Assembly (NCBI GenBank): GCA_963667605.2
Contig: CAXXUZ010000003.1
Coordinates: forward strand, 1,488,001 to 1,552,000
Reading direction: 5' to 3'
Source: JADLGL01 sp963667605
GTDB lineage: Bacteria; Pseudomonadota; Alphaproteobacteria; Rhizobiales; Kaistiaceae
Length of the DNA stretch: 64,000 nucleotides
The notes under the pieces are model-generated. The model did not search any database. It saw nothing but the letters and a program-made list of their open reading frames with translations, and was not told the origin of the DNA. A program made the position numbers and the translations under genes. Positions 18,038 to 26,283 of the stretch are shown one piece after another; position 1 is the stretch's first letter, and each line of letters begins with the position of its first letter.

Positions 18038-18400
18038 ATGCCGTCTGTCAGCGTGATGATCAACGGTAAAAGCTACCGGATGGCTTGTGACGAGGGCCAA
18101 GAGCGACATCTTCTCGACCTTGGGGCAACCCTTAATGAAGCGATCGACGATCTGCGCGGCGCCTTCGGCGAGATCGGCGATCAACGGTTGATCGTCATGG
18201 CGGCGATTAGCCTTGCCGACAGTGCGGCGGAAGCGAGCGATCGGTTGGCGCGGGCGCAATCGGAACTTGGATCGCTCCGGGATATTGCGGCAGCCCGCCC
18301 CGAGCGCGATCTCGGAGCCGAGGCGGATCTGGCAGCTACGCTCGGGGGGGCGGCGGAAAGGATCACGGACATCGCCCGGCGCCTCAATGCCAGCAAATAG
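18038..18400 (+). CDS. zapA: cell division protein ZapA
   Basis: ZapA binds FtsZ and helps bundle its filaments at mid-cell. The 120-aa product has the N-terminal SVSVMINGKSYRMACDEGQE and HLLDLGATLNEAI blocks of the family, the central QRLIVMAAISLAD segment, and a longer helical tail. It is followed at a distance by a 5-formyltetrahydrofolate cyclo-ligase gene, the widely conserved zapA-ssrS-fau neighbourhood. Confidence 0.88.
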   Translation: MPSVSVMINGKSYRMACDEGQERHLLDLGATLNEAIDDLRGAFGEIGDQRLIVMAAISLADSAAEASDRLARAQSELGSLRDIAAARPERDLGAEADLAATLGGAAERITDIARRLNASK

Positions 18401-18404
18401 GTTT

Positions 18405-18600
18405 GGCTGTCGATCTCCCGCCCGATAGCTTTCACGTCGAGACCGATCAAGGGCCCCTGACTTGGCTAAGGTGACCGTGCGGGTCGAGTTTCGCCTGCGA
18501 ACGAACTGACCCCGATCCGCGTCTCTGCTCGTCGGGCAACGACCGGTTCGCTGCCAAGCTTCCCGGGGCTTGGCCCAGGCGGCCGGCACTATCTTGGACC
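18405..18600 (+). ncRNA. candidate 6S RNA (ssrS)
   Basis: In many proteobacteria the 6S RNA gene lies between zapA and the 5-FCL gene, and this is the only long uncoding stretch directly after zapA. The segment can form stems, for example GGGTC...GACCC enclosing AGTT/AACT and TCG/CGA near 18480-18513, and a CCAAGC/GCTTGG hairpin at 18557-18576. The call is based on position and partial pairing only; I could not fold the full molecule or verify its closing stem. Confidence 0.35.
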
Positions 18601-18657
18601 TTGCAGGCACCAGGCGAGAAATTGGGGCTCGCCCCGCGCCGACGCGCGCTCCGCTGC

Positions 18658-18786
18658 TCAATCGGTTGTGTCGATCACAATGATATCCGGGCACGTGACG
18701 CGAACAAAATTACCGCTGTTTGGCGGGTCCTCATTGTAGCAATTGTAGCTTCCTTCGCTGACCGGAACTTCGGCCCCGAGCGCCAT
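18658..18786 (-). CDS. 42-aa partial copy of the upstream secreted protein
   Basis: A short frame 9 bp after the stop of the upstream secreted protein encodes CYNEDPPNSGNFVRV followed by TCPDIIV. This parallels YYNKDSDTLVEV followed by PCPDVIV in the upstream gene. It has no signal peptide and may be the 3' part of a duplicated gene that lost its 5' half, or the tail of a two-part gene. Confidence 0.4.
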   Translation of the reverse strand: MALGAEVPVSEGSYNCYNEDPPNSGNFVRVTCPDIIVIDTTD

Positions 18787-18795
18787 GACTTGCGC

Positions 18796-19089
18796 TCACG
18801 GCACGAATTGCTGCCGTGCTACGAGAGCGGCGATTTCAGCCGCTGGTTGCACAGCATTATTGTCCGGCTTGGCGACGATGACGTCGGGGCAGGGGACTTC
18901 GACTAGCGTATCGGAATCCTTATTGTAATATTTGTCCTGCTGCGGGTTCATATTCAGCAGGAGGTTTCCCACGACGACGATCAGGCGGTCGGTAGGATCT
19001 GCTGGAACCGCCCTCAATTGTTGGGCGCTTGCATTCGCGGCGGTTAGCGACATCGCTATCGACAGCGTCAAGGCTTGCGGGATTCGCAT
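18796..19089 (-). CDS. small secreted protein of unknown function
   Basis: The 97-aa product starts with a signal peptide (RIPQALTLSIAMSLTAANASAQQ; likely cleaved after ASA). The mature part has YYNKDSDTLVEVPCPDVIVAKPD and a single cysteine. The ATG follows GCGAGGTGTAGC. No family is recognised. The partial copy downstream shares the YN-(E/K)-D ... CPD(V/I)IV pattern. Confidence 0.6.
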   Translation of the reverse strand: MRIPQALTLSIAMSLTAANASAQQLRAVPADPTDRLIVVVGNLLLNMNPQQDKYYNKDSDTLVEVPCPDVIVAKPDNNAVQPAAEIAALVARQQFVP

Positions 19090-19484
19090 GCTACACCTCG
19101 CTTTGGAGTGGCGCCCCCCAACGACCACGATAGCTGGCACCGCTGCGGGTCTCACCTGGCCCTTCGGACAGGTCGACGCCGACATTGGGTAGGCGACCGA
19201 CAACACTTTTGTCGTGATCGCTGGCATACACTCGGGATCGGACCTATATCGGCCTCTGGTGAGTCCTGCGTGGTTTGGCAGGAATAATGTATTCCCGGGG
19301 CCTTATCGATCCTAAAGGGAGCTGTCCCTGTCTGGGCTCGTGGGCCTGGACACATGGCGCCCACCTACGCTGTAGGTTCCCGGGATCGACATTCCACCGG
19401 CCGGTGCGGGGCTCGCCTCCCACCGTCGCGGCCGAACGACCAATGCTCGGTTCCGCGCGGGCCGGAGCAGTGCGTGGTGGCACC
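19090..19484. other. intergenic stretch
   Basis: About 390 bp between the leftward secreted-protein gene and the rightward nucleotidyltransferase remnant. I see no gene with a ribosome site. It should hold divergent promoters. Confidence 0.4.
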
Positions 19485-20302
19485 ATGTTCCGGGCACAGA
19501 TGATCAAAGCAGGACAAACTATTTTGCGATGTCTGCTGGGTACCGGCAAGCCTGGCCGTTCGACTGGCGGACAGCCGGTTGCCATAATAATGGCGGCGGG
19601 CGATGGAGTTCGTTGGCGCGACCATCTCGGTGTGCCCAAGCATCTGGTGTCGATCGACGGTGAGACTCTTGTTCATCGCACCGCTAGGCAGGCGAACGAT
19701 CGGGGTTGGAGGGTGGATGTTGTCGGTCTCGACAAGCGCTACTCCACCCCACACTCAAAACTGCATCTGTTGCCGGACGCGGCGCGATGGCCCACGGGAA
19801 CGGATGCCGACAAATTTCTGAGCTCGCGGTATCTATGGAGTCCGGACGGCCGGTCGATCGTCCTTTATGGCGACGTCTTCTTCACCGACGAGGCCATGAA
19901 CCTGATCGCGAATTTCGCGGTCCGCGATTGGACCCTCTTCTGCCGCTTCGGGCCCAACAAGCTCACCGGGCACAAGGCGGGGAATGCTTCGCTCAATCGT
20001 TCTGGCCTGAGCAGCAAACGCGGCATTTGAAGTTGCTGAAGCGCGGCGGGGATTTGGTGAGGAGGGGCAAGTTGCCGCGCTATGGCGGCTGGGAGCACTA
20101 TCGGCTGATGGTTGGCCTTGACCCGAAGCAACATGTCGAGAACGGCCAGTTTGTGGAGATCGACGATTGGACGGACGATTTCGACACGAGGGGCCAATTT
20201 GACCGATTCATTCGCCGGCGGGAGGCTGCGCGCGCCAAAGGCCGTCTGCCGGCGAATGAATCTTTTGAAGCCTTGCAAGGCGCGGTCGGGCGCGCGGATT
20301 GA
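19485..20302 (+). pseudogene. sugar-nucleotidyltransferase-like gene with one frameshift
   Basis: The first frame reads a nucleotidyltransferase N-terminus (VAIIMAAGDGVRWRDHLGVPKHLV, ...DGETLVHRT) and SIVLYGDVFFTDEAM, and ends early at 20030. The frame that continues the protein starts again at the GCGGGGAATGC run near 19980: KAG then ECFAQSFWPEQQ and a further ~100 residues to 20302. Adding one G to the four-G run restores a single reading frame. The upstream start is uncertain. The product would transfer a nucleotide to a sugar phosphate, judging from the MAAGxGxRW motif and the lysine in PKHL. Confidence 0.6.
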
Positions 20303-20307
20303 GGTGA

Positions 20308-20916
20308 ATGACGAACCGACCGATAGCCGACCGCAAGGCCGTCCTCCGCCGGCAGGTTCTCCAGCGTCGCGACGCCTTAAGTGACGCAGAGCGGGAGAAA
20401 TCATCACGGAGAATTGCCTGGAGACTCTCGGCCCTTATGCGCAAATGGGCGCCCGGTTGCGTCGCCGCCTACGCCCCGATTCGCAGTGAAGCCAATGTTT
20501 TGCGGGTGCTCGCCGGCGCAGGCGATCTCGATATCGCCACGGCGTTGCCGGCGGTCTCGGATGGGGAAATGCTGTTTCGGCAATGGCGGCCCGGCGAAGC
20601 GTTGACTCAGGCCGCTTTCGGCGTCCGCGAGCCGTCGGTTCTGGCGTTGGTGGTCATCCCCGATGTCATCTTCCTACCGGTTGCCGGCTTTGATCGTCAT
20701 GGCGGCCGTCTCGGCTATGGCAACGGCTTCTACGACCGCGCCATCGCCAGGCTCGCCGCAGCAGGATTCAATCCGCGGCTTGTCGGTATCGCCTTCTCGG
20801 TGCAGGAAGTGGAGCGAATCCCGGTCGAGCCGCATGATGTAGCGCTCGATCATATCGTAACCGAGAACGAGGTCCTGGGCTTCGGCGACCGACGCTCGCT
20901 CGCCCCCGCGCGCTGA
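20308..20916 (+). CDS. fau: 5-formyltetrahydrofolate cyclo-ligase
   Basis: The enzyme closes 5-formyltetrahydrofolate to 5,10-methenyltetrahydrofolate using ATP. The 202-aa product shows RKAVLRRQVLQRRDALS, the central YAPIRSEANVL, and the signature LPVAGFDRHGGRLGYGNGFYDRAIA. It begins 5 bp after the previous stop. Its position downstream of zapA is conserved. Confidence 0.92.
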   Translation: MTNRPIADRKAVLRRQVLQRRDALSDAEREKSSRRIAWRLSALMRKWAPGCVAAYAPIRSEANVLRVLAGAGDLDIATALPAVSDGEMLFRQWRPGEALTQAAFGVREPSVLALVVIPDVIFLPVAGFDRHGGRLGYGNGFYDRAIARLAAAGFNPRLVGIAFSVQEVERIPVEPHDVALDHIVTENEVLGFGDRRSLAPAR

Positions 20917-20964
20917 CCGGGCAATTGCCGGCACCGTCCACGGCCCGCCGAGGAGACTGACGAA

Positions 20965-21786
20965 TTGCGGCTCTTGTTCATCGGAGATGTGGTCGGCCGC
21001 AGCGGTCGTAACGTGGTCGCCGACTTGCTGCCAGAACTGGTTGAGAAACACCGGCTCGATTTCATTGTCGTCAATGGCGAAAACGCCGCCGGCGGGTTCG
21101 GCATTACCGAGGATATCTTCCAGGGGCTCCTCGACTGCGGCGCCGATGTAGTCACCACCGGAAATCACGCCTTCGATCAAAAGGAAGCGCTGATCTTCGC
21201 CGACCGGCAGGAGCGGTTCCTGCGCCCGATCAACTATCCGGATGGCACGCCTGGCCGCGGCTCCGGCCTGTTCACGGCGCGGAACGGAGCGCAAGTGTTG
21301 GTGATCAACGCAATGACGCGGCTTTATATGGACCCGCTTGATGATCCCTTCGCATTGATCGAGCGCGAGCTGGCATCGGCGCCGCTCGGCAATTCGGCTG
21401 ACGCCTTGATAATCGATTTCCATGGTGAGGCGACCAGCGAGAAGCAGGCGATGGGCGTGTTCGTGGATGGCCGCGCCAGCCTCGTCGTCGGCACCCACAC
21501 TCATGTGCCGACGGCAGACCACAAGATTCTGTCCGGCGGCACCGCCTATATGTCCGATGCCGGCATGTCCGGCGACTACGACTCAATCCTCGGCATGGAT
21601 CGCGACGAGCCGATGAAACGGTTTTTGAGCAAGATTCCCGGCGGACGGATGAGCGCCGCGACCGGGCCGGGTGCGCTTAGTGGGGTTGCGGTCGAAACGG
21701 CGGATGATACCGGGCTGGCCACAATGATCGCTCCGCTCCGCCTCGGTCCCGGTGTCGACGAGACCGTACCACCGTTTTGGGATTGA
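20965..21786 (+). CDS. ymdB: YmdB-family metallophosphoesterase
   Basis: The 273-aa product belongs to the TIGR00282/YmdB calcineurin-like phosphoesterases, which act on cyclic nucleotides in Bacillus. Metal-ligand blocks are visible: LFIGDVVGRSGR, VVNGENAAGGFG, TTGNHAFDQKE, DFHGEATSEKQA and VGTHTHVPTAD. The TTG at 20965 follows GAGGAGACTGACGAA. It sits just before yebC, as in many alphaproteobacteria. Confidence 0.92.
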   Translation: MRLLFIGDVVGRSGRNVVADLLPELVEKHRLDFIVVNGENAAGGFGITEDIFQGLLDCGADVVTTGNHAFDQKEALIFADRQERFLRPINYPDGTPGRGSGLFTARNGAQVLVINAMTRLYMDPLDDPFALIERELASAPLGNSADALIIDFHGEATSEKQAMGVFVDGRASLVVGTHTHVPTADHKILSGGTAYMSDAGMSGDYDSILGMDRDEPMKRFLSKIPGGRMSAATGPGALSGVAVETADDTGLATMIAPLRLGPGVDETVPPFWD

Positions 21787-21882
21787 GATTGGCAGCGACA
21801 CCGCCGCCGCTGTTAGCTTCTGGCAATCGGCGCTGCCGCCACGCTATAAGCGATTGCCGAACGACCTCGCGAAGGCACAGGC

Positions 21883-22632
21883 ATGGCCGGACACTCGCAA
21901 TTCAAGAATATCATGCACAAAAAAGGTGCGGCCGATGCCAAGCGCGCAAAGGTGTTCTCCAAACTGGCCCGCGAGATTACGGTGGCGGCGAGGCTCGGAG
22001 CGCCCGATCCGGGGATGAATCCGCGGTTGCGGCTAGCGGTTCAGAATGCGCGCGCCGAGAACATGCCGAAGGACAATATCGAGCGGGCTATCAAGAAGGC
22101 GGCGGGCGGCGAGTCTGAGAACTATGACGAAGTCCGCTATGAAGGCTACGGCCCCGGCGGCGTCGCCATGATAGTTGAAGCGCTTACCGACAACCGGAAC
22201 CGGACGGCGAGTTCGGTTCGTGCGATCTTGTCCAGGGCTGGCGGTGCGCTTGGCGAAACCGGTTCAGTCGCCTTCATGTTCGACCGGGTCGGGCAGATCA
22301 ACTATCTCGCCTCCGCGGGCAGCGCCGACGAGGTGCTGGACGCCGCTATCGAAGCCGGGGCAGACGACGTTCAGAGCGACAACGATGGTCATGTCATCAT
22401 CACCGCTTTCGAGGATCTCGGCGATGTTGCCAAGGCGCTGGAGGAAACGCTCGGCGCGGCCGAGTCGGTGAAGCCGGTTTGGCGGCCACAGACCTCGACA
22501 CCGGTCGATGAGGATACCGCGGCAAGCCTTCTCAAACTGATCGACAATCTCGACGATGACGATGATGTCCAGACTGTCACGACTAATTTCGAGGTGTCGG
22601 ACGAGATCTTGGCCAAGCTGACGGCAGCTTGA
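21883..22632 (+). CDS. yebC: YebC/PmpR-family regulatory protein
   Basis: The 249-aa product has the typical start AGHSQFKNIMHKKGAADAKR and the RAENMPKDNIERAIKKAAGG block. Family members act as transcription regulators or in translation of proline stretches. Its place before ruvC is the common bacterial order. Confidence 0.95.
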   Translation: MAGHSQFKNIMHKKGAADAKRAKVFSKLAREITVAARLGAPDPGMNPRLRLAVQNARAENMPKDNIERAIKKAAGGESENYDEVRYEGYGPGGVAMIVEALTDNRNRTASSVRAILSRAGGALGETGSVAFMFDRVGQINYLASAGSADEVLDAAIEAGADDVQSDNDGHVIITAFEDLGDVAKALEETLGAAESVKPVWRPQTSTPVDEDTAASLLKLIDNLDDDDDVQTVTTNFEVSDEILAKLTAA

Positions 22633-22708
22633 TCCAGACACTGTTTTTCCAACTGCGGAATCGCCTTCGGGCTGAGACGTGGCGCGCGCTCCGCGTTAAA
22701 CCAGTGTG

Positions 22709-23221
22709 ATGTCAAGCCCGATTCGCATACTCGGCGTCGATCCGGGTCTTCGCCGCACCGGCTGGGGCGTGATCGACCTTGCCGGCAGCGGACTTCAGTT
22801 TGTTGCCGCGGGAACGGTGATGTCCGACGCCGGCGACGATCTCGCCGTGCGGCTCCTGGCGCTGCATGAAGGTCTCGGCGAAGTCGTTAGCGCCTTCTCT
22901 CCTGCCGAGGCGGCAGTCGAGCAGACTTTCGTCAATCGCGACGCGGCGGCGACGCTGAAACTCGGACAGGCGAGGGGGATCGCGATGCTGGCGCCGGCGC
23001 GAGCTGGGGTCACGGTTGCGGAATATGCGCCCAACGCCGTCAAGAAGGCGGTGGTCGGCTCGGGCCATGCCGACAAGGCGCAGATCAGGATGATGGTCCG
23101 AGTGCTTCTCCCTCGCGCCCTATTCGACGGCGACGATGCCGCCGATGCTCTCGCCATCGCCATCACCCATGCTCATCATCGCGGCTCGGTGGTGGCGCGG
23201 TTGGCCGCTGCGGGGCGCTGA
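22709..23221 (+). CDS. ruvC: Holliday junction endonuclease RuvC
   Basis: RuvC cuts Holliday junctions made by recombination. The 170-aa product has the acidic active-site blocks LGVDPGLRRTGWG, AVEQTFVNRD and DGDDAADALAIAITHAH. The ATG at 22709 directly follows an in-frame GTG at 22706 that could also start. ruvA begins 1 bp after the stop. Confidence 0.95.
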   Translation: MSSPIRILGVDPGLRRTGWGVIDLAGSGLQFVAAGTVMSDAGDDLAVRLLALHEGLGEVVSAFSPAEAAVEQTFVNRDAAATLKLGQARGIAMLAPARAGVTVAEYAPNAVKKAVVGSGHADKAQIRMMVRVLLPRALFDGDDAADALAIAITHAHHRGSVVARLAAAGR

Positions 23222-23222
23222 G

Positions 23223-23840
23223 ATGATCGGCAAACTCAAAGGCGTCATCGATTCCTATGGTGAGGACTTCGTCATCCTCGATGTCGGCGGGGTCGGCTAT
23301 CAGGTCCTTTGCTCGACCAAAACGTTGCAATCGCTGTCGGCGCCCGGCGAGGCAGCAATTCTGTCGATCGAAACCTATGTCCGAGAGGACGCGATACGGC
23401 TTTACGGCTTCGTGTCCGATGTCGAGCGGGAATGGTTCCGACTGCTGATGACGGTTCAAGGTGTTGGGGCGCGAGTGGCGCTCGCCGTTCTCGGCGTTCT
23501 GGGTCCAGGCGATCTTGCCACCGCAGTCGCGCTCTCCGACAACGCTCAGATCACGCAGGCGCCGGGCGTCGGCAAGAAGGTCGCTGAGCGCATTATTGCC
23601 GAGCTACGTGACAAAGCGCCGGCCTATTCATCGGTCGATCCGGCCGTGATTCATCTTCAAACCGATCTTGCCGAGAAACGCGCGCCGCAGCCGATTGCCG
23701 ATGCCGTTTCGGCGCTGACCAATCTCGGCTACGGCCGGCCGCAGGCGAGTGCCGCCGTCGCCGCTGCCGCCCGCTCGGCCGGTGAGGAAGCGACAGCCGT
23801 GGCGCTGATTCGGCTTGGCCTCAAGGAACTGGCGCGATGA
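23223..23840 (+). CDS. ruvA: Holliday junction DNA helicase subunit RuvA
   Basis: RuvA binds the four-way junction and loads RuvB. The 205-aa product has the OB-fold start MIGKLKGVIDSYG ... DVGGVGYQV, the helix-hairpin-helix VQGVGARVALAVLG and PGVGKKVAERIIAEL, and a C-terminal RuvB-binding domain. It sits between ruvC and a small membrane protein gene, whose start overlaps the ruvA stop by 4 bp. Confidence 0.95.
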   Translation: MIGKLKGVIDSYGEDFVILDVGGVGYQVLCSTKTLQSLSAPGEAAILSIETYVREDAIRLYGFVSDVEREWFRLLMTVQGVGARVALAVLGVLGPGDLATAVALSDNAQITQAPGVGKKVAERIIAELRDKAPAYSSVDPAVIHLQTDLAEKRAPQPIADAVSALTNLGYGRPQASAAVAAAARSAGEEATAVALIRLGLKELAR

Positions 23841-24271
23841 CCGGATGGCGGCCGCTCAGGACGGCGTTGTTCTTCGGTTTGGTCGGACCCTTTATTGGGG
23901 CGGCGCTGCTCCTGGTCGTGGTCGAAGAACCGGCGGCCGGTCAGCGGGCGCTGCAATCGTCCGCTTTGCTCGACCTCCTGATCTCCGGCTATGTAATCGG
24001 CCTGCCGCCGATGCTTGCCATCGGATTTCTGGTGGCGACCAGCGCCCAGCGGGGCAAGAGCTTCTTTGGCTTGATCGCCCTTGCGGTCATTCTTGGGGTC
24101 GTCTTCGGCGCGCTCTCGGCATTGCTGTGGGTGTTTCTCGGACCGGTAGGCGTGGTTCCGAGTTTCGATTTGGTCGCGGCCCTTGCAATCGCCGGCGGTG
24201 CGGCCGGGTTCGGCTGCACATTGCTGCTCGGCCTCCGTTCACTATTTCGCCCTCGGAGTGCCGCACGATGA
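23837..24271 (+). CDS. four-helix membrane protein between ruvA and ruvB
   Basis: This 144-aa protein has about four hydrophobic segments (FFGLVGPFIGAALLLVV, ISGYVIGLPPMLAIGFLVAT, FFGLIALAVILGVVFGALSAL and AALAIAGGAAGFGCTLLLGL) and little else. It overlaps ruvA and ruvB by 4 bp each (ATGA), so it is part of the ruv operon. I do not recognise its family, and nothing in it suggests a part in junction resolution. Confidence 0.75.
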   Translation: MTGWRPLRTALFFGLVGPFIGAALLLVVVEEPAAGQRALQSSALLDLLISGYVIGLPPMLAIGFLVATSAQRGKSFFGLIALAVILGVVFGALSALLWVFLGPVGVVPSFDLVAALAIAGGAAGFGCTLLLGLRSLFRPRSAAR

Positions 24272-25359
24272 CCGCGATCGCCGGCGGCGCGGGCGAGACG
24301 CCGCCGCATGATAGTGAGGGCGGAATGACCCGCCTCGTTGCCCCGGAACTCCGCGAAGATGACGCGGCCGATGTGACGCTTCGGCCGCAGCGCCTCGATG
24401 AATTCATCGGCCAGGCGCAGGCTCGGGCCAATCTCTCGGTGTTCATCGAGGCGGCGCGAACACGCGGCGATCCGCTCGATCATGTGCTGTTTGTCGGGCC
24501 GCCGGGGCTCGGTAAGACGACGCTAGCGCAGATCGTCGCCCGCGAGCTCGCGGTCAATTTCCGTGCCACTTCGGGGCCGGTGATCGCCAAGTCCGGCGAT
24601 CTCGCTGCACTTCTCACCAATCTCGAGGACCGCGATGTCCTCTTCATCGACGAGATCCACCGGCTCAATCCGGCGGTGGAGGAAATCCTCTACCCGGCGA
24701 TGGAGGATTTCCAACTCGATCTGATTATTGGCGAGGGGCCGGCGGCGCGGTCGGTTCGTATCGATCTCGCCCGTTTCACTTTAGTTGGCGCGACGACGCG
24801 GCTCGGGCTCCTCACCAATCCGCTTCGCGATCGCTTCGGCATTCCGATCCGGCTCAATTTCTATTCGATCGAGGAGCTGGAGGAGATCGTCCGGCGCGGG
24901 GCGCGGATACTCGGCGTTAAGATGACGCCGGCGGCGGCCGCCGAAATCGCCCGGCGCTCACGCGGTACGCCACGGATCGCGTCGCGGCTTCTTCGCCGGG
25001 TCTCCGATTTCGCGCTGGTTGAGGGTGATGGCGACATCGACGACAAGATCGCCGACAAGGCGCTCCAACGCCTGGAGGTCGACACGCTCGGCTTCGATCA
25101 GCTCGACCGGCGGTATCTCACCACCATCGCCGACGGCTTCGGCGGTGGGCCGGTCGGGGTCGAGACCATCGCCGCGGCGCTTGCCGAGCCGCGCGACGCG
25201 ATCGAGGAGATCGTTGAGCCGTTCCTGATCCAGCAGGGTTTCGTCCAGCGGACACCGCGCGGTCGGCTGCTGACGCCCAACGCCTTCCGCCATCTCGGCC
25301 TCGATCCGCCGAAGCGGGCGGCCGGGCAGTTCGGGCTGTTCTCGGAGGGGGAGGACTAG
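24268..25359 (+). CDS. ruvB: Holliday junction DNA helicase RuvB
   Basis: RuvB is the AAA+ motor for branch migration. The 363-aa product has LRPQRLDEFIGQ, Walker A GPPGLGKTTLAQ, Walker B LFIDEIHRLN, sensor GATTRLGLL and the C-terminal winged helix ending TPRGRLLTPNAFRHLGL. The ATG at 24268 overlaps the preceding stop; an internal ATG at ~24325 (MTRLVAPE) is an alternative and would remove an unusual 19-residue extension. Confidence 0.95.
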   Translation: MTAIAGGAGETPPHDSEGGMTRLVAPELREDDAADVTLRPQRLDEFIGQAQARANLSVFIEAARTRGDPLDHVLFVGPPGLGKTTLAQIVARELAVNFRATSGPVIAKSGDLAALLTNLEDRDVLFIDEIHRLNPAVEEILYPAMEDFQLDLIIGEGPAARSVRIDLARFTLVGATTRLGLLTNPLRDRFGIPIRLNFYSIEELEEIVRRGARILGVKMTPAAAAEIARRSRGTPRIASRLLRRVSDFALVEGDGDIDDKIADKALQRLEVDTLGFDQLDRRYLTTIADGFGGGPVGVETIAAALAEPRDAIEEIVEPFLIQQGFVQRTPRGRLLTPNAFRHLGLDPPKRAAGQFGLFSEGED

Positions 25360-25425
25360 CGCTTCTCATTTGCGGGGGCCGTCGCTAAACGGGGACGGTG
25401 ATCCCCAGCGTCCAGGCCTCGATCC

Positions 25426-26178
25426 GTGCTCCGATCCCCCGCTCTCATCTTCGACATTGACGGAACCTTCTCGGAGACCGAGGAGACCCATCGTGAGGCC
25501 TTCAACCGGACCTTCGCCGATTACGGCCTGCCATGGGTTTGGGACCGGCCGCTGTACAAGAAGCTCTTGGAGGTGACCGGAGGTAAGGAGCGGATGCGCC
25601 ATTTCGTCGAACGGTTCGAGCCGGAGGGCGGCGAGCGGGCGCTGCCCTTGATCCCTGAAATTCACGCCGCCAAGACCGAACGCTACACTGCGATGATTGA
25701 CGCTGGAGCGGCGCGGCTTCGTCCGGGCGTGCAGCGGCTGATCGACGAGGCGAAGACCGGCGGGTCTCTGGTAGGGATCGCGACGACGACGAGCTTGCCC
25801 AATGTAGAATCCCTGATCATGGCGACGCTCGGATCGAACGGCATGAAGCTGTTCGATGCGATCGGAGCGGGTGACGTCGTCAAGCGGAAAAAGCCGGCGC
25901 GGGACATCTACAACTTTGTGTTGGCCGAGCTTGGGATCGGACCGGAGGAGGCGATCGCCTTCGAGGACTCCGTCAACGGACTGCGCTCGGCAAGCGGCGC
26001 CGGGCTCCGCTCAGTGATTACGCCGAGCATCTATACCGACGACCAGGATTTCACCGGCGCATTGGCGGTGATGAGCGATCTGGGTGAGCCGGGCCGGCCC
26101 TATCGTCATATTGCCGGCGCCGGGGAGGAGGATCGGATGGTGACGCCTTTGGCGATCGAAAAATGGTTGTCGCAATGA
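25426..26178 (+). CDS. HAD-superfamily phosphatase, CbbY-like
   Basis: The 250-aa product is a haloacid-dehalogenase phosphatase of the CbbY/phosphoglucomutase-like type. Motif I is LIFDIDGTFSETE (nucleophile Asp), the Ser/Thr motif is IATTTSLPNV, the Lys is in KKPARDIYN and motif IV is IAFEDSVNGLRSA. CbbY acts on xylulose-1,5-bisphosphate in Calvin-cycle hosts, but the substrate here is unknown. ybgC overlaps its stop by 4 bp. Confidence 0.88.
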   Translation: MLRSPALIFDIDGTFSETEETHREAFNRTFADYGLPWVWDRPLYKKLLEVTGGKERMRHFVERFEPEGGERALPLIPEIHAAKTERYTAMIDAGAARLRPGVQRLIDEAKTGGSLVGIATTTSLPNVESLIMATLGSNGMKLFDAIGAGDVVKRKKPARDIYNFVLAELGIGPEEAIAFEDSVNGLRSASGAGLRSVITPSIYTDDQDFTGALAVMSDLGEPGRPYRHIAGAGEEDRMVTPLAIEKWLSQ

Positions 26179-26270
26179 CCGAGTCCGGAGGGCAACAGGC
26201 CGATCTCTCCGGAACGCTTGCCGAGGACCGGCATGTCCTGCCAATGCGGGTCTATTACGAAGACACCGAT
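26175..26270 (+). pseudogene. ybgC: 5' fragment of ybgC, cut by the prophage
   Basis: The first 32 codons encode the N-terminus of the YbgC-type acyl-CoA thioesterase of the tol-pal operon: HVLPMRVYYEDTD. The family continues with AGGIVYHANYL, but here the sequence becomes unlike the family directly after the DTD codons, and the phage integrase stop lies 13 bp further on. The prophage is therefore inserted in ybgC. The remainder should lie beyond the far phage end. Confidence 0.75.
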
Positions 26271-26283
26271 TGTGACTATAAGT
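26250..26283. other. prophage left attachment site (attL), approximate
   Basis: The break between host ybgC coding sequence and phage DNA falls at 26,270, next to the 3' end of the integrase gene, the usual place for an att core. The exact core cannot be set without the right end, which is outside the window; the repeated part would include the coding sequence for YYEDTD. Confidence 0.5.

Noticed and set aside
19970..19995. Programmed -1 frameshift in the nucleotidyltransferase gene
   Set aside because: The G-run does not form a standard X-XXY-YYZ slippery site, no stimulatory structure is obvious, and other single-base breaks occur in the window.
26250..26283. tRNA gene at the phage left end
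   Set aside because: No cloverleaf is seen; the sequence is the 5' part of ybgC.
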